A stretch of 14,186 bases of DNA from Planctomycetaceae bacterium UBA4732 (GCA_002404095.1 DHJA01000139.1:38662-52847), one strand, 5' to 3'. Shown: positions 1 to 6,804, counted from the first letter of the stretch. The notes: a model not told the origin generated them from the letters alone. Program-made: numbers and translations.

Positions 1-93
1 GGTCTACAGGCCGAAGCCCGGTAAACCGGGCTGTGAGGCAATTCCAGCCCCGTTCACGGGGCTTTGGCCTGTAGACCCGCGTTTGAACGCGGG
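1..93. repeat. Multi-hairpin palindromic element (three-way-junction fold plus extra hairpin)
   Basis: A perfect 12-bp inverted repeat (1-12 with 66-77) closes a region holding two perfect 7-bp hairpins with 4-nt loops: 15-21 with 26-32 (loop TAAA) and 46-52 with 57-63 (loop TTCA). A further hairpin follows at once, 76-82 with 87-93 (loop TTGA). Its first two bases are shared with the outer stem. All three hairpin tips read GT...AC (GTAAAC, GTTCAC, GTTTGAAC) although the stems differ. The structure is seen directly; whether it acts as DNA or RNA is unknown. It could be a REP-like dispersed repeat or a structured RNA. It touches the window edge and may continue to the left. Confidence 0.75.
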
Positions 94-240
94 GCGGTCG
101 TGCCGAACGCGCCCAACATCGAGAGGCACACCCAACAGCAGGATCCCCCGCTTGATTGGCATTGCCCGCTTTTCACGGCGCCGTTATAGCCTTGGCCGCG
201 CCTCTCGTTCTATCGCACTCGTGGCACCGCGGGAATCAGT
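94..240. other. Intergenic stretch, no gene recognised
   Basis: No convincing coding sequence, tRNA or strong promoter was seen between the palindromic element and the first gene. A short GGGA at 231-234 upstream of the ATG at 241 could serve as a weak ribosome binding site. Confidence 0.4.
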
Positions 241-1035
241 ATGAATACGTCAAAAAAGATCGTCATACTGCTAATTGCGGCGCTTGTCCTTTCTTGCCCC
301 GTCGCATGGTCCGCGGAGCCGGTGTGCGGCGCCAAATCCGGCGTCGTATTTGTCGTCGGCGGGGTTGGCGGCGTCGATCCGTTGCAGTCGTGGGCGCAGG
401 TAACACTGCCGCTGGCCGGCGTACCACACGAAGTCCGCGTTTTCGAGTGGACGCACAGTAAATTTCGCTATCTGCGCGATTTACAGGACACGCGCTACCT
501 GAAGGAAAAGGCGGCCGACTTGGCCGCCCAAGTGATGGCGGTCAAGGCGGAGGATGCGTCGCGGCCGGTATTCCTGATGGGCCACAGTGCCGGCGCCGCC
601 CTGGTGCTGGAAGCCGCCGGCGAACTGCCGCCGGGTACGCTTGACCGCCTCATTGTGCTATCCGCCGCAGTGTCGCCGGAGTACGACTTGCGACCAGCGC
701 TGCGGGCCACGCGCGGCGAAGTCGTCTCCTTTAACTCTCCTCTGGATCGCTTTATGCTCAGTTTTGGCACTAGCTTTTTCGGCACCGTGGATCGTTACTA
801 TGTGAACGCCGCAGGCATGGAGGGCTTCAAGGCGCCCGACGACTTAGATGAAGATGGCAGACGCCTCTACAGCCGATTGGTGCAATCGGCATGGTCGGCG
901 GACATGCTTTTTGAGCGCGGCTGCCTACACAACAGCACCTGTATGCCGCTATTCCTGGGCCGACAGGTGACGCCGTGGCTGACCCGCCCGCTGGACTGCA
1001 ACCCATCTGCGCAGCTTCCAGTTCTCCTCCCCTGA
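241..1035 (+). CDS. Exported alpha/beta-hydrolase (lipase/esterase-like)
   Basis: This 264-residue protein has a typical signal peptide: MNTSKK basic start, hydrophobic core at about residues 7-20, and likely cleavage after VAWSA near residue 25. It therefore probably acts in the periplasm or outside. The nucleophile elbow GHSAG lies at residues 114-118 (Ser116). The likely acid is Asp169 in NSPLD and the likely base His230 near the C-terminus. The glycine-rich FVVGGVGG at about 37-44 fits the oxyanion-hole strand. This is the order of an alpha/beta-hydrolase triad, but the substrate cannot be read from sequence. The ATG at 241 has only a weak upstream GGGA. The gene is convergent with the DUF6807 gene, with 28 nt between them. 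An imperfect hairpin overlaps its stop codon. The fold is confident; the enzyme class is not. Confidence 0.82.
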   Translation: MNTSKKIVILLIAALVLSCPVAWSAEPVCGAKSGVVFVVGGVGGVDPLQSWAQVTLPLAGVPHEVRVFEWTHSKFRYLRDLQDTRYLKEKAADLAAQVMAVKAEDASRPVFLMGHSAGAALVLEAAGELPPGTLDRLIVLSAAVSPEYDLRPALRATRGEVVSFNSPLDRFMLSFGTSFFGTVDRYYVNAAGMEGFKAPDDLDEDGRRLYSRLVQSAWSADMLFERGCLHNSTCMPLFLGRQVTPWLTRPLDCNPSAQLPVLLP

Positions 1036-1050
1036 CGCCCAGGAGAGGAG
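1024..1050. terminator. Possible hairpin between convergent genes
   Basis: Positions 1024-1034 pair with 1040-1050 (10 of 11 bases, one C-A mismatch, 5-nt loop). The stem covers the stop codon of the hydrolase gene at 1033-1035 and sits just before the end of the convergent DUF6807 gene. There is no run of T on either strand directly after the stem, so it is not a textbook intrinsic terminator. Confidence 0.25.
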
Positions 1051-1063
1051 ATAAAACCTCTAC

Positions 1064-2353
1064 TTACTTTTCCGATGGCGCCCCCACGATAATTCCGCTG
1101 ACTGTCGGCGGTTCCACGAAGTCGGCACTCTTGGCGGCGACTTCCGCGACCGTCATCTGGCCGTCCTGCAACCAGAGCCGATACACAACCTCAACGGGTT
1201 TCTTCTCCGTGGCGTCGGCCACGAAATACGAGCCGAGACGACCGTAATCGCGTTCGCTATAGCGCGCCTCCTTGGGATTTTCCGGTCGATCCAGATAGGC
1301 CGCGGTGTAGCGCTTGGCGTCCAGCACGAAACTCATGGCGTTCCACGGCAGGTTGACTGGACCTTGTTTCGTCTTGGGATCCCAATTGCGCGTCTCGTCT
1401 GGCTTGCCAACGCCGTCGGGGCGTATGTAAATCGTTTGCACCTTATTTTTGTCCTCGGCGACTCCCTGATCGGCGCGGAAATGGAAGCCGGAGTGCTGCG
1501 GATCGCCGTCGAGGTGGACCATGCCCCTCACCGGCCGCAGCCGTGACGCGAACTCGACGAGCCGGCCTCCGGGTACGGCGTAAACCGTCAATTCCCGCTC
1601 CTCATGGGCGAAGATTTCCTTTTCCTCGCCGTGCCACGCAATCAGCACGCGCTGCCTGCCTAGCACCGGACCCGCTTCCGTTTCCAGAAACTTCTCATGT
1701 TGCTGCGACGCCTTGGGACAGTGCCAGATGTCGGTCTTCTTGCCGTCGTCGTAAGTCACTTCGCGGAAGCCGTAAAAAAGACCTCGATGATGCGTATATA
1801 GACCACCCGGCCCTTTCGTAACGCGCTTGCCGTCCAGGTCAAAAAGGTGGTGATATACCTTGAAAGTCTCCTCGCGCTTTGCCTTGGTAGATTCGTCGAG
1901 CGGGTGGTCCATGTAGCGCAAGGCCGGCACATCCTTGTAGCGCAGTTCGGTGGAATCGCCGGGCGTGTCGCGCCAGCTGAAAACATCCGGCGATGCGACT
2001 TCAGGCTTATCGGAGTCGAGAACGGATGTGAACTTCAGCGACTCGCCTGCCTTGAGGGACGGCAGGATGAAATGCACCTCACGCGCCGCCTGGCCGTCGG
2101 GCGCGTCGGTCTTTTTGGCGAGCAGCGCCGGCCCGGTCAGTTGCGCGACGATCGGCCGGCCCTTGTCGTTGTTGAGCGTGATCGTTTTGATTTTTGCGAA
2201 CGAGGAAGGGAGGAGGATGGAGGCGGATACGGGCGTCGCAACCCGATCGTGTTTGCCGGCCGCGATGGTCAAGTTAAGCGTCGTAGTCGCGGCCGAGGAC
2301 GACAAGGCCAGCATGGGGAACAGCAACAGGGCGCCGCACGAAAATCGTCGCAT
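1064..2353 (-). CDS. Secreted DUF6807 ('PmoA-like') family protein
   Basis: This 429-residue protein has an N-terminal signal peptide (MRRFS basic start, hydrophobic 7-18, likely cleavage near SSAA at 19-22). The body carries the hallmarks of the DUF6807 family (PF14100, sometimes misleadingly labelled methane oxygenase PmoA): YTHHRGLFYGF at 186-196 and DPQHSGFHFRA at 284-294, with paired histidines typical of the family. The biochemical role of the family is not established. It is abundant in Planctomycetota and Bacteroidota, often beside carbohydrate-catabolism genes, so a sugar-related role outside the cytoplasm is possible. The ATG at 2353 is preceded by GAGG at 8 nt. It lies 30 nt downstream of the hydrolase gene on the same strand, so the two are probably co-transcribed. 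Confidence 0.85.
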   Translation of the reverse strand: MRRFSCGALLLFPMLALSSSAATTTLNLTIAAGKHDRVATPVSASILLPSSFAKIKTITLNNDKGRPIVAQLTGPALLAKKTDAPDGQAAREVHFILPSLKAGESLKFTSVLDSDKPEVASPDVFSWRDTPGDSTELRYKDVPALRYMDHPLDESTKAKREETFKVYHHLFDLDGKRVTKGPGGLYTHHRGLFYGFREVTYDDGKKTDIWHCPKASQQHEKFLETEAGPVLGRQRVLIAWHGEEKEIFAHEERELTVYAVPGGRLVEFASRLRPVRGMVHLDGDPQHSGFHFRADQGVAEDKNKVQTIYIRPDGVGKPDETRNWDPKTKQGPVNLPWNAMSFVLDAKRYTAAYLDRPENPKEARYSERDYGRLGSYFVADATEKKPVEVVYRLWLQDGQMTVAEVAAKSADFVEPPTVSGIIVGAPSEK

Positions 2354-2383
2354 GAAATAGACCTCAAAAGGATGTTACAAGAA

Positions 2384-3223
2384 TTAAAGGGAAGCCAGGA
2401 ACATTCGCACGGCCTCGTTAAAGCGCTCCGGCTGCTCCAAGTTGGAGTAGTGCCCGGCGTTTTCGAGGACGACGAGCCGCGCGCCGCGGATGTTGGCGGT
2501 CAGCTTTTCGGCGACGGCCGGTGGCGTCAACGCGTCCTCGCGGCCCACTATCACCAGGGTCGGCACGGTGATCTCTTTGAGCATAGGTGTGGCGTCGGGC
2601 CGGTCGCGCAGCGCCTTGAGGGCGCCGACGATTCCCGCTGGCGCTTGGAGCGAAGCGATGCGCTGTACCGCCCCGACCACCTCTGGCCGTTTCGTCCTAG
2701 TGTTGGCGCACAAGGCGACCGGCATCATCCGGTCGATGACAGCCGGCGACGGGTTCTTCGAGGCGAATTCGATCATTTTGTCGCGATTGGCCGCGGCCGC
2801 CGCGTCGTCCGCCCCGGCCTGCGTGTCGGCGAGCACCAATGCCCGAAGCCGTGAAGCGTGCCGACGCGCGAAGGCCAGCGCGACGTAGCCGCCCATTGAC
2901 AAACCGCCCACCACGACCGGCGCCTGGATTTTCAACTCGTCCAGCAGCGCCACGGCGTCGTCGGCCATCTGATCCACGGACGGGGCGCCGGTGAATCCCG
3001 GCGAACTGCCGAAGCCGCGCAGGTCGGGTGCGACGACGCGGCAATCGTTTCGCAGCGCCTCGATCTGCTGCCGCCACATGGCCGACGATAGGGGGAAAGC
3101 GTGCAAAAGCAGCACGAGCGGTCCCTTGCCGGCTTCGAGAAACGTGACGCCGCTAGCCAAGGTTTGGCCCCTATTGTCGTCCTCGAATGTGAGGCCGCCC
3201 GCGGAGTTCTCGATTTCCGCCAT
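2384..3223 (-). CDS. Alpha/beta-fold hydrolase, cytoplasmic
   Basis: With the start at the ATG at 3223 (AGGAG at 3231-3235, 7-nt spacer) the protein is 279 residues. An upstream in-frame ATG at 3298 would add 25 residues but overlaps the start of the divergent gene and lacks a good ribosome binding site, so I reject it. The full hydrolase signature is present: LLHAFPLSSAMW (oxyanion region, 40-50), DLRGFGSS, nucleophile elbow GLSMGG with Ser109, Asp230 in GREDALTPP, and His258 in NAGHYSNLEQP. It resembles the 3-oxoadipate enol-lactonase / haloperoxidase-like branch, but that branch covers many substrates and I do not assign one. No signal peptide is seen. It is probably the first gene of a two-gene unit with the DUF6807 gene. 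Confidence 0.9.
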   Translation of the reverse strand: MAEIENSAGGLTFEDDNRGQTLASGVTFLEAGKGPLVLLLHAFPLSSAMWRQQIEALRNDCRVVAPDLRGFGSSPGFTGAPSVDQMADDAVALLDELKIQAPVVVGGLSMGGYVALAFARRHASRLRALVLADTQAGADDAAAAANRDKMIEFASKNPSPAVIDRMMPVALCANTRTKRPEVVGAVQRIASLQAPAGIVGALKALRDRPDATPMLKEITVPTLVIVGREDALTPPAVAEKLTANIRGARLVVLENAGHYSNLEQPERFNEAVRMFLASL

Positions 3224-3256
3224 GTTCTCTCTCCTGAAGTTGAGGCTGTCAAATCC

Positions 3257-3283
3257 ATTGTATAACCGACGAGCCTCTGTCAA
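3257..3283 (-). promoter_or_regulatory. Weak candidate promoter for the minus-strand hydrolase
   Basis: On the minus strand a TTGACA (3283-3278) is followed after 15 nt by TACAAT (3262-3257), in the 69-nt gap between divergent genes. The spacing is shorter than the usual 16-18 nt. The -35 match is perfect, but the assignment is speculative in a presumed planctomycete. Confidence 0.25.
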
Positions 3284-3292
3284 AGTGGAGCC

Positions 3293-4357
3293 ATGCACGA
3301 TACCCTACCCGACGCCCCGATCCTCTTCAAGGACTATACCGCCGCCGGGTTATATGCGCGCCTCGCCCCTCTGGGCGTGAGTGCGCGACTTGTACGCCGG
3401 TTGCAAGCCGCCGTGTTGCAGCGCGGCGCGTTGGAAGCGCCGGCGACTATGCCGGAAACCTCGCCGCGCTTGCTGGAGCGCGTCCGCCAAGCCACGCGCG
3501 TGCCGCGTCTGACGCTGCTGGAAAAGCGAACGTCGCCCACTGATGGTTTTACCAAATATCTCTTCCAGGGCGACGGACCCGAACCATTCGAGACGGTGCG
3601 CATCCCGTTGCTGCATCGGCCGGGCGACGAAAAGTACGTGGTCTGCGTCAGCTCGCAAGTCGGTTGTGCATTGGGCTGCGTCTTCTGCGCGACGGGCCGC
3701 ATGGGATTCAAGCGCAACCTTGCCGCATGGGAAGTCGTCGATCAGGTAATGCAGGTGCGCGACGATTCGCCGCATCCGGTGCGCGGCGTCGTTTTTATGG
3801 GCATGGGCGAGCCGTTTTTGAATTACGACCGTGTAATGTCGGCAGCCGAAATTCTATCGGAACCGTGCGGCGGGGCCATCAACGCCCGCGCAATCACGAT
3901 ATCCACGGTAGGAATTGTCCCAATGATCCGCCGTTTCACGGCCGAACGCCGACCACACCGACTAGTGATATCGCTGACTTCAGCCGATCCACAGCGGCGC
4001 CGCGAATTGTTGCCCGTGGAAGCGATCCATCCATTGCCGGAACTGATGGCGGCGGTGCGCGAATACCACGAAGCGATGGGCGAACGAGTGACGTTGGCGT
4101 GGACTCTTTTGGCTGGCGTCAACACAGGGCCGGACGAGGCTCGGCGGCTGGCGGAGTTGACGGCCGGAATGCCGGTGCGCCTCGACTTGATCGACGTGAA
4201 CGACGCGACAGGGCAATTTTTGCCGCCGTCGGATGCGGAGCGACAGACGTTCCGCGATGCGCTTACGGTGGAATTAGGGATGCCGGTGGTGCGCCGTTAC
4301 AGCGGCGGTAAGGACGTGGAGGGCGGCTGCGGTATGTTGGCGGGACGACGTGGTTAG
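3293..4357 (+). CDS. RlmN/Cfr-family radical SAM methyltransferase-like protein
   Basis: This 354-residue protein follows the RlmN/Cfr layout. It has a short helical N-terminal domain, then the cluster motif CxxxCxxC with Cys125, Cys129 and Cys132, MGMGEPFLN at 169-177 (SAM-binding GEP motif) and STVGIVPMIRRF. A C-terminal GGCGMLAG at 344-351 follows. Cys118 and Cys346 match the two catalytic cysteines of E. coli RlmN (118 and 355), which form and resolve the methyl-carrying intermediate on A2503 of 23S rRNA and A37 of some tRNAs. It departs from RlmN elsewhere: the usual SLHA motif reads SLTS (227-230), and the conserved NLIPWNP stretch reads DLIDVND (298-304). It could be a housekeeping RlmN of a divergent phylum or a paralogue with another RNA target. 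GGAG sits only 2 nt before the ATG. The stop overlaps the convergent Uma2 gene by 4 nt. Confidence 0.85.
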   Translation: MHDTLPDAPILFKDYTAAGLYARLAPLGVSARLVRRLQAAVLQRGALEAPATMPETSPRLLERVRQATRVPRLTLLEKRTSPTDGFTKYLFQGDGPEPFETVRIPLLHRPGDEKYVVCVSSQVGCALGCVFCATGRMGFKRNLAAWEVVDQVMQVRDDSPHPVRGVVFMGMGEPFLNYDRVMSAAEILSEPCGGAINARAITISTVGIVPMIRRFTAERRPHRLVISLTSADPQRRRELLPVEAIHPLPELMAAVREYHEAMGERVTLAWTLLAGVNTGPDEARRLAELTAGMPVRLDLIDVNDATGQFLPPSDAERQTFRDALTVELGMPVVRRYSGGKDVEGGCGMLAGRRG

Positions 4358-5046
4358 GACGATTTCTTGCGACGACCGTTCGCTTTGCGGCTAGGAGGCG
4401 GTGGAAGGCGGCCGAACACGCTTCGCAACGGCAGCCGAAAGCCGGGCAGCACATCGCCGCCGTCGAGCGCTTGGTCCTCGGTGACAATCGCGCGTTGATC
4501 CGGCGATGTGTAGACCTCGACCGTCCGTGTCTTGAGATTGACGTACCAAACAAGGCGGACGCCAGCGAAGAAGTAATCTTTGAGCTTTCGCTCCATTTCT
4601 TGTTTCGTGTTGCCCTCGCTGAGAACTTCGACGGCCAAGTCGGGAGCGAGGTCTGGAATGGCCTGCGCAGGAATCACTCTTCCTGGCAATCGATCAAAAG
4701 AAATGAACGCCACATCCGGGATGCGCACCAGGCCCGGCATCAGCCGCACTGTACCGTCGGCCCCTGCGACAAGCCCGAGATCGTGTTCTTCAGCGAAGTT
4801 CCCAACGTGACGGCTGATTCCCACTGCTACACACGATTCCGGCATTCCCATGACCTTCTCCACCAGCACGCCGTCCACCAACTCATACAGCTTGTCCTCG
4901 TGTTCGTTTATCTCGGTGACATGACGCTCCGTTGCCGTGCCGGGCTGGGGGTCCACGCGAATGCGCTCAGGTGCGATGCCGCCGAAGTGCTTCAACAGAT
5001 CGCCCATGCTCCATGTCCGTGGAAGGATCGTTTTTGAACGGGCCAT
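4354..5046 (-). CDS. Uma2-family putative endonuclease, copy A
   Basis: This 230-residue protein starts at the ATG at 5046 (AAGGA at 5054-5058, 7-nt spacer). This start matches the start and length of copy B; a longer in-frame start at 5115 is rejected. It carries the Uma2 (DUF820) PD-(D/E)xK-like pattern: Asp111 in RIPDVAF, Glu140 in AVEVLS and Lys154 in ERKLKDYF, followed by GVRLVWYVNLKTRTVEVY (162-179). Uma2 proteins are predicted nucleases that occur in many paralogues in planctomycetes and cyanobacteria; their role is not established. It has an N-terminal extension (WSMGDLLKHFGG) and a basic tail (GRRKKSS), both shared with copy B. By hand count 180 of 230 residues are identical to copy B. 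It is downstream of the frameshifted peptidase gene and convergent with the radical-SAM gene. Confidence 0.88.
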   Translation of the reverse strand: MARSKTILPRTWSMGDLLKHFGGIAPERIRVDPQPGTATERHVTEINEHEDKLYELVDGVLVEKVMGMPESCVAVGISRHVGNFAEEHDLGLVAGADGTVRLMPGLVRIPDVAFISFDRLPGRVIPAQAIPDLAPDLAVEVLSEGNTKQEMERKLKDYFFAGVRLVWYVNLKTRTVEVYTSPDQRAIVTEDQALDGGDVLPGFRLPLRSVFGRLPPPPSRKANGRRKKSS

Positions 5047-5136
5047 ACGCGCATCCTTTTTGTTCCGACCGGGCGGCTCAATTATTCCCGCACCCTTCAC
5101 GCGAAACAAGTGCAACCCCCGCGCACCTCACTCCAA
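5047..5136 (-). repeat. Upstream flank shared with Uma2 copy B
   Basis: The leader of copy A aligns with 7502-7592 upstream of copy B, including the shared GGCTCAATTATTCCCGC stretch. The match ends with an 11-bp identity (5126-5136 with 7582-7592). In copy B, bases 7584-7592 of that identity are the last codons and stop of the PIG-L gene. The duplicated unit therefore extends from the Uma2 stop to about 5136. Confidence 0.7.
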
Positions 5137-5144
5137 TCTTGGTC

Positions 5145-5174
5145 TTCATCTGTGTTTATCTGTGTTCATCTGTG
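5145..5174. repeat. Three tandem 10-bp repeats (TTYATCTGTG)
   Basis: Three adjacent 10-bp units (5145-5154, 5155-5164, 5165-5174) read TTCATCTGTG, TTTATCTGTG and TTCATCTGTG. The central unit supplies the stop codon of the peptidase gene on the minus strand, and the repeat encodes its last residues (TDEHR). It lies about 8 nt from the boundary of the Uma2 duplication. Confidence 0.8.
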
Positions 5175-6258
5175 GCCATTTTCTTTGGAGAAGCCCTCAA
5201 AAGTCGCCACAAAACCCAACCGATCCATCCGCCCAGCGGAATGAAGTACAACCACGTCAGCGTCTGCGAGGCTGGCGGCGATGCGTCGGGAGGCGCCTCG
5301 TCTCCATGACGCAGGATCAGGAACTTGGGCGGCAGGCCGCGGGTCATCGCATCGGCCAACCGGTCGCTCGGCTTCATGTCGTACAGGATGTCGCCGAGGA
5401 GCAGATTGATGTAATGACACGGTTTGCGGATCACCATCAGACGCTCCACGTTCTCCGGCAGGTTCTCGGGCCGCAGTTCGTTGGTATACGCACTGCACGC
5501 CTCCATAAACACCAGGCTGAAGTGCATTCCGTGATCGCGGCCGGCGTCGGCCAGCGCCCGCACGTACTCCGTCTTGGTGATGCCGAGGCTGCCGGACCAT
5601 TCGGGCAACGTCTCGCCGACGGGTTGGCCGGCGGTCATGCGGAGGACTTCCTCCCGGTTCGTTTTCTCGGCGCGAATGGCGAGCCGCGGCGTGAGCGCCT
5701 TCGAGGCATTGCCGTGACTGCCGGTCATCAGGATGAAGCGATGGCCGACCGGCGGGAACTCCTTGGCGGCGAATGCCAAAGCCGCGTACAGCGTTTCCGG
5801 CTTGGAGAGGGGGTTCGCGGCGAGGATGTAATTCGGGTCGGCCGGGTCGGAAAGGGAACTTCCCGGAGGTCGCTGTCGCTCCGGATGATCTGGCACAGAC
5901 CCCGTCGGGCCAATCGGTTGGTCAACACGATGGCCTGGGGGCCGTCCTTCATGCGCGCGAGTTCGCCGGAGAGGGAATCGATCTCGACCTCCACGGCGGC
6001 CTGGAACGCGCGGCGATCTTTCTCCAGTTGACTGGCGATGAGGGCGTGTTTGGGGTTGTCGCCGCTCCGGAGCCAACCGATCAAGGTATCGTAGTTTTTG
6101 GCTTCCCGCCCCTCCGGCGACGTCTCGTTGGCGTAATAGATGAGGACGTCCGCGGGGTCTGCCCGAAGGCGGTTCGTGGGCGCGAGAGCGAGAAACGCCA
6201 AAACCCAAGCGGCGCGCCAACGAAGGCTTGCAGCTTGGGTTTGTTGACTTCGTGACAC
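5156..6258 (-). pseudogene. Frameshifted clan-CD (clostripain/C11-like) peptidase, exported and membrane-anchored
   Basis: Two overlapping minus-strand frames together make one protein of about 367 residues. The first runs from a GTG at 6258 (residues 1-136). It has a signal peptide (hydrophobic core about 17-26) and a first strand VLIYYAN. The second frame continues from about 5851 to the stop at 5156. The switch falls near 5848-5860 and needs one extra base (or a -1 slip). After the switch, FILMTGSHGN (catalytic His) and SLVFMEACSAYTNEL (catalytic Cys) resemble the His-Gly and Asp/Glu-x-Cys motifs of clostripain-like peptidases. A single helix (TLTWLYFIPLGGWIGWVL) near the C-terminus would anchor it, with the enzyme outside the cytoplasm. 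Both halves are free of stops and look conserved, so a sequencing error, a recent mutation or programmed slippage are all possible. The gene starts 12 nt after the small exported-protein gene. Confidence 0.75.
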
Positions 6259-6270
6259 CGAAGCGAGCCT

Positions 6271-6483
6271 CTATCGATTCAGATTGTCGCTGCCCAGAGC
6301 GTCGTTCTTGGCGCTATTTTCTGGCTCCTTGGCGAGAGCGTCGTTCTTGGCTTCTATCTCTGGAGTCTTGTTGTCGATGCCAGCAACGGCGACTGGGCGG
6401 GCCGCCATGTAGTTGGTGACGCCGTAACCAGCGAATCCGAAGGCCAGTACACCGAAGACGGCGGTGAAGAGTTTGGTCTTCAT
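6271..6483 (-). CDS. Small exported or membrane-anchored protein, unrecognised
   Basis: This 70-residue protein begins MKTKLFTAVFGVLAFGFAGYG, a signal peptide or single N-terminal membrane segment (about 5-22). A charged tail follows, with the repeat AKNDAL at residues 45-50 and 58-63, encoded by a 17-bp direct DNA repeat (6296-6312 and 6335-6351). The ATG at 6483 has AAAGGAA at 6492-6498 with an 8-nt spacer; a GTG at 6516 is in frame but has no comparable site. A good promoter lies 64 nt upstream. The stop is only 12 nt before the GTG of the peptidase gene, so the two are probably one transcript. A substrate or accessory role for the peptidase is inference only. Confidence 0.6.
   Translation of the reverse strand: MKTKLFTAVFGVLAFGFAGYGVTNYMAARPVAVAGIDNKTPEIEAKNDALAKEPENSAKNDALGSDNLNR
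6296..6351. repeat. 17-bp direct repeat inside the small exported-protein gene
   Basis: The same 17 bases occur at 6296-6312 and 6335-6351, 39 bp (13 codons) apart and in frame. The result is a duplicated AKNDAL peptide. Confidence 0.8.
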
Positions 6484-6546
6484 GAAAGGGATTCCTTTGA
6501 TCGGGAAATCTGTCACGATGAATGCTCGCGCAATTTCATGCTTCTT

Positions 6547-6575
6547 AATATCGTCAAACGGGCGCGGAATGTCAA
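6547..6575 (-). promoter_or_regulatory. Sigma-70-like promoter for the small protein / peptidase unit
   Basis: On the minus strand a perfect TTGACA (6575-6570) is followed by a 17-nt spacer and GATATT (6552-6547); an overlapping TATTAA lies at 6550-6545. The predicted leader to the ATG at 6483 is about 55-60 nt. The sequence match and AT-rich setting are good. Use in vivo is inferred. Confidence 0.5.
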
Positions 6576-6621
6576 GAAGGAAAAAATCAAAATGCGTAAG
6601 CCTCTGGAATTAGGCGGCTGG

Positions 6622-6740
6622 TGGGTCGTCACTGGATCGTTTAACCCGTAGCCGTAGGCGAGGCCGGCGGCGTGCGGACGGACGCTGGCCTCGCCTACGG
6701 CTACGGGTTAAACGAAAGAAGAATAAGCCGTGACGAACCA
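6622..6740. repeat. Nested palindromic element (28-bp perfect inverted repeat)
   Basis: The inner arms 6638-6665 and 6687-6714 are perfect 28-bp inverted repeats around a 21-nt centre; each contains CCCGTAGCCGTAGGCGAGG or its complement. Outside them, 6622-6632 pairs with 6730-6740 at 10 of 11 positions. This gives either a larger element with terminal repeats or one palindrome inserted in another. No open reading frame lies inside. It is most simply a miniature mobile or REP-like element between genes. Confidence 0.8.
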
Positions 6741-6755
6741 ATAGGTTCTGGCGTC

Positions 6756-6804
6756 TAGTGTAGGGCGCCCGCGGAGCGGGCGCGCCACCATCTCCCTCAC
6801 ACTA
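6756..6804. repeat. Imperfect palindrome next to the Uma2 copy B stop
   Basis: A perfect 8-bp hairpin (6765-6772 with 6776-6783, loop GGA) sits inside an outer inverted repeat, 6756-6765 with 6794-6804 (one bulged base). It begins a few bases downstream of the copy B stop. No T-run follows on the minus strand, so an intrinsic terminator is not supported. It resembles a dispersed palindrome. Confidence 0.6.

Noticed and set aside
1847..2854. Plus-strand open frame of 335 codons opposite the DUF6807 and hydrolase genes
   Set aside because: It lies antisense to two well-supported genes, has no recognisable motif or ribosome binding site, and is a typical shadow in GC-rich DNA.
4937..6031. Plus-strand open frame of 364 codons opposite the Uma2 copy A leader and the peptidase
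   Set aside because: The minus strand carries real motifs (peptidase His and Cys), while this translation is Arg/His-rich and featureless.
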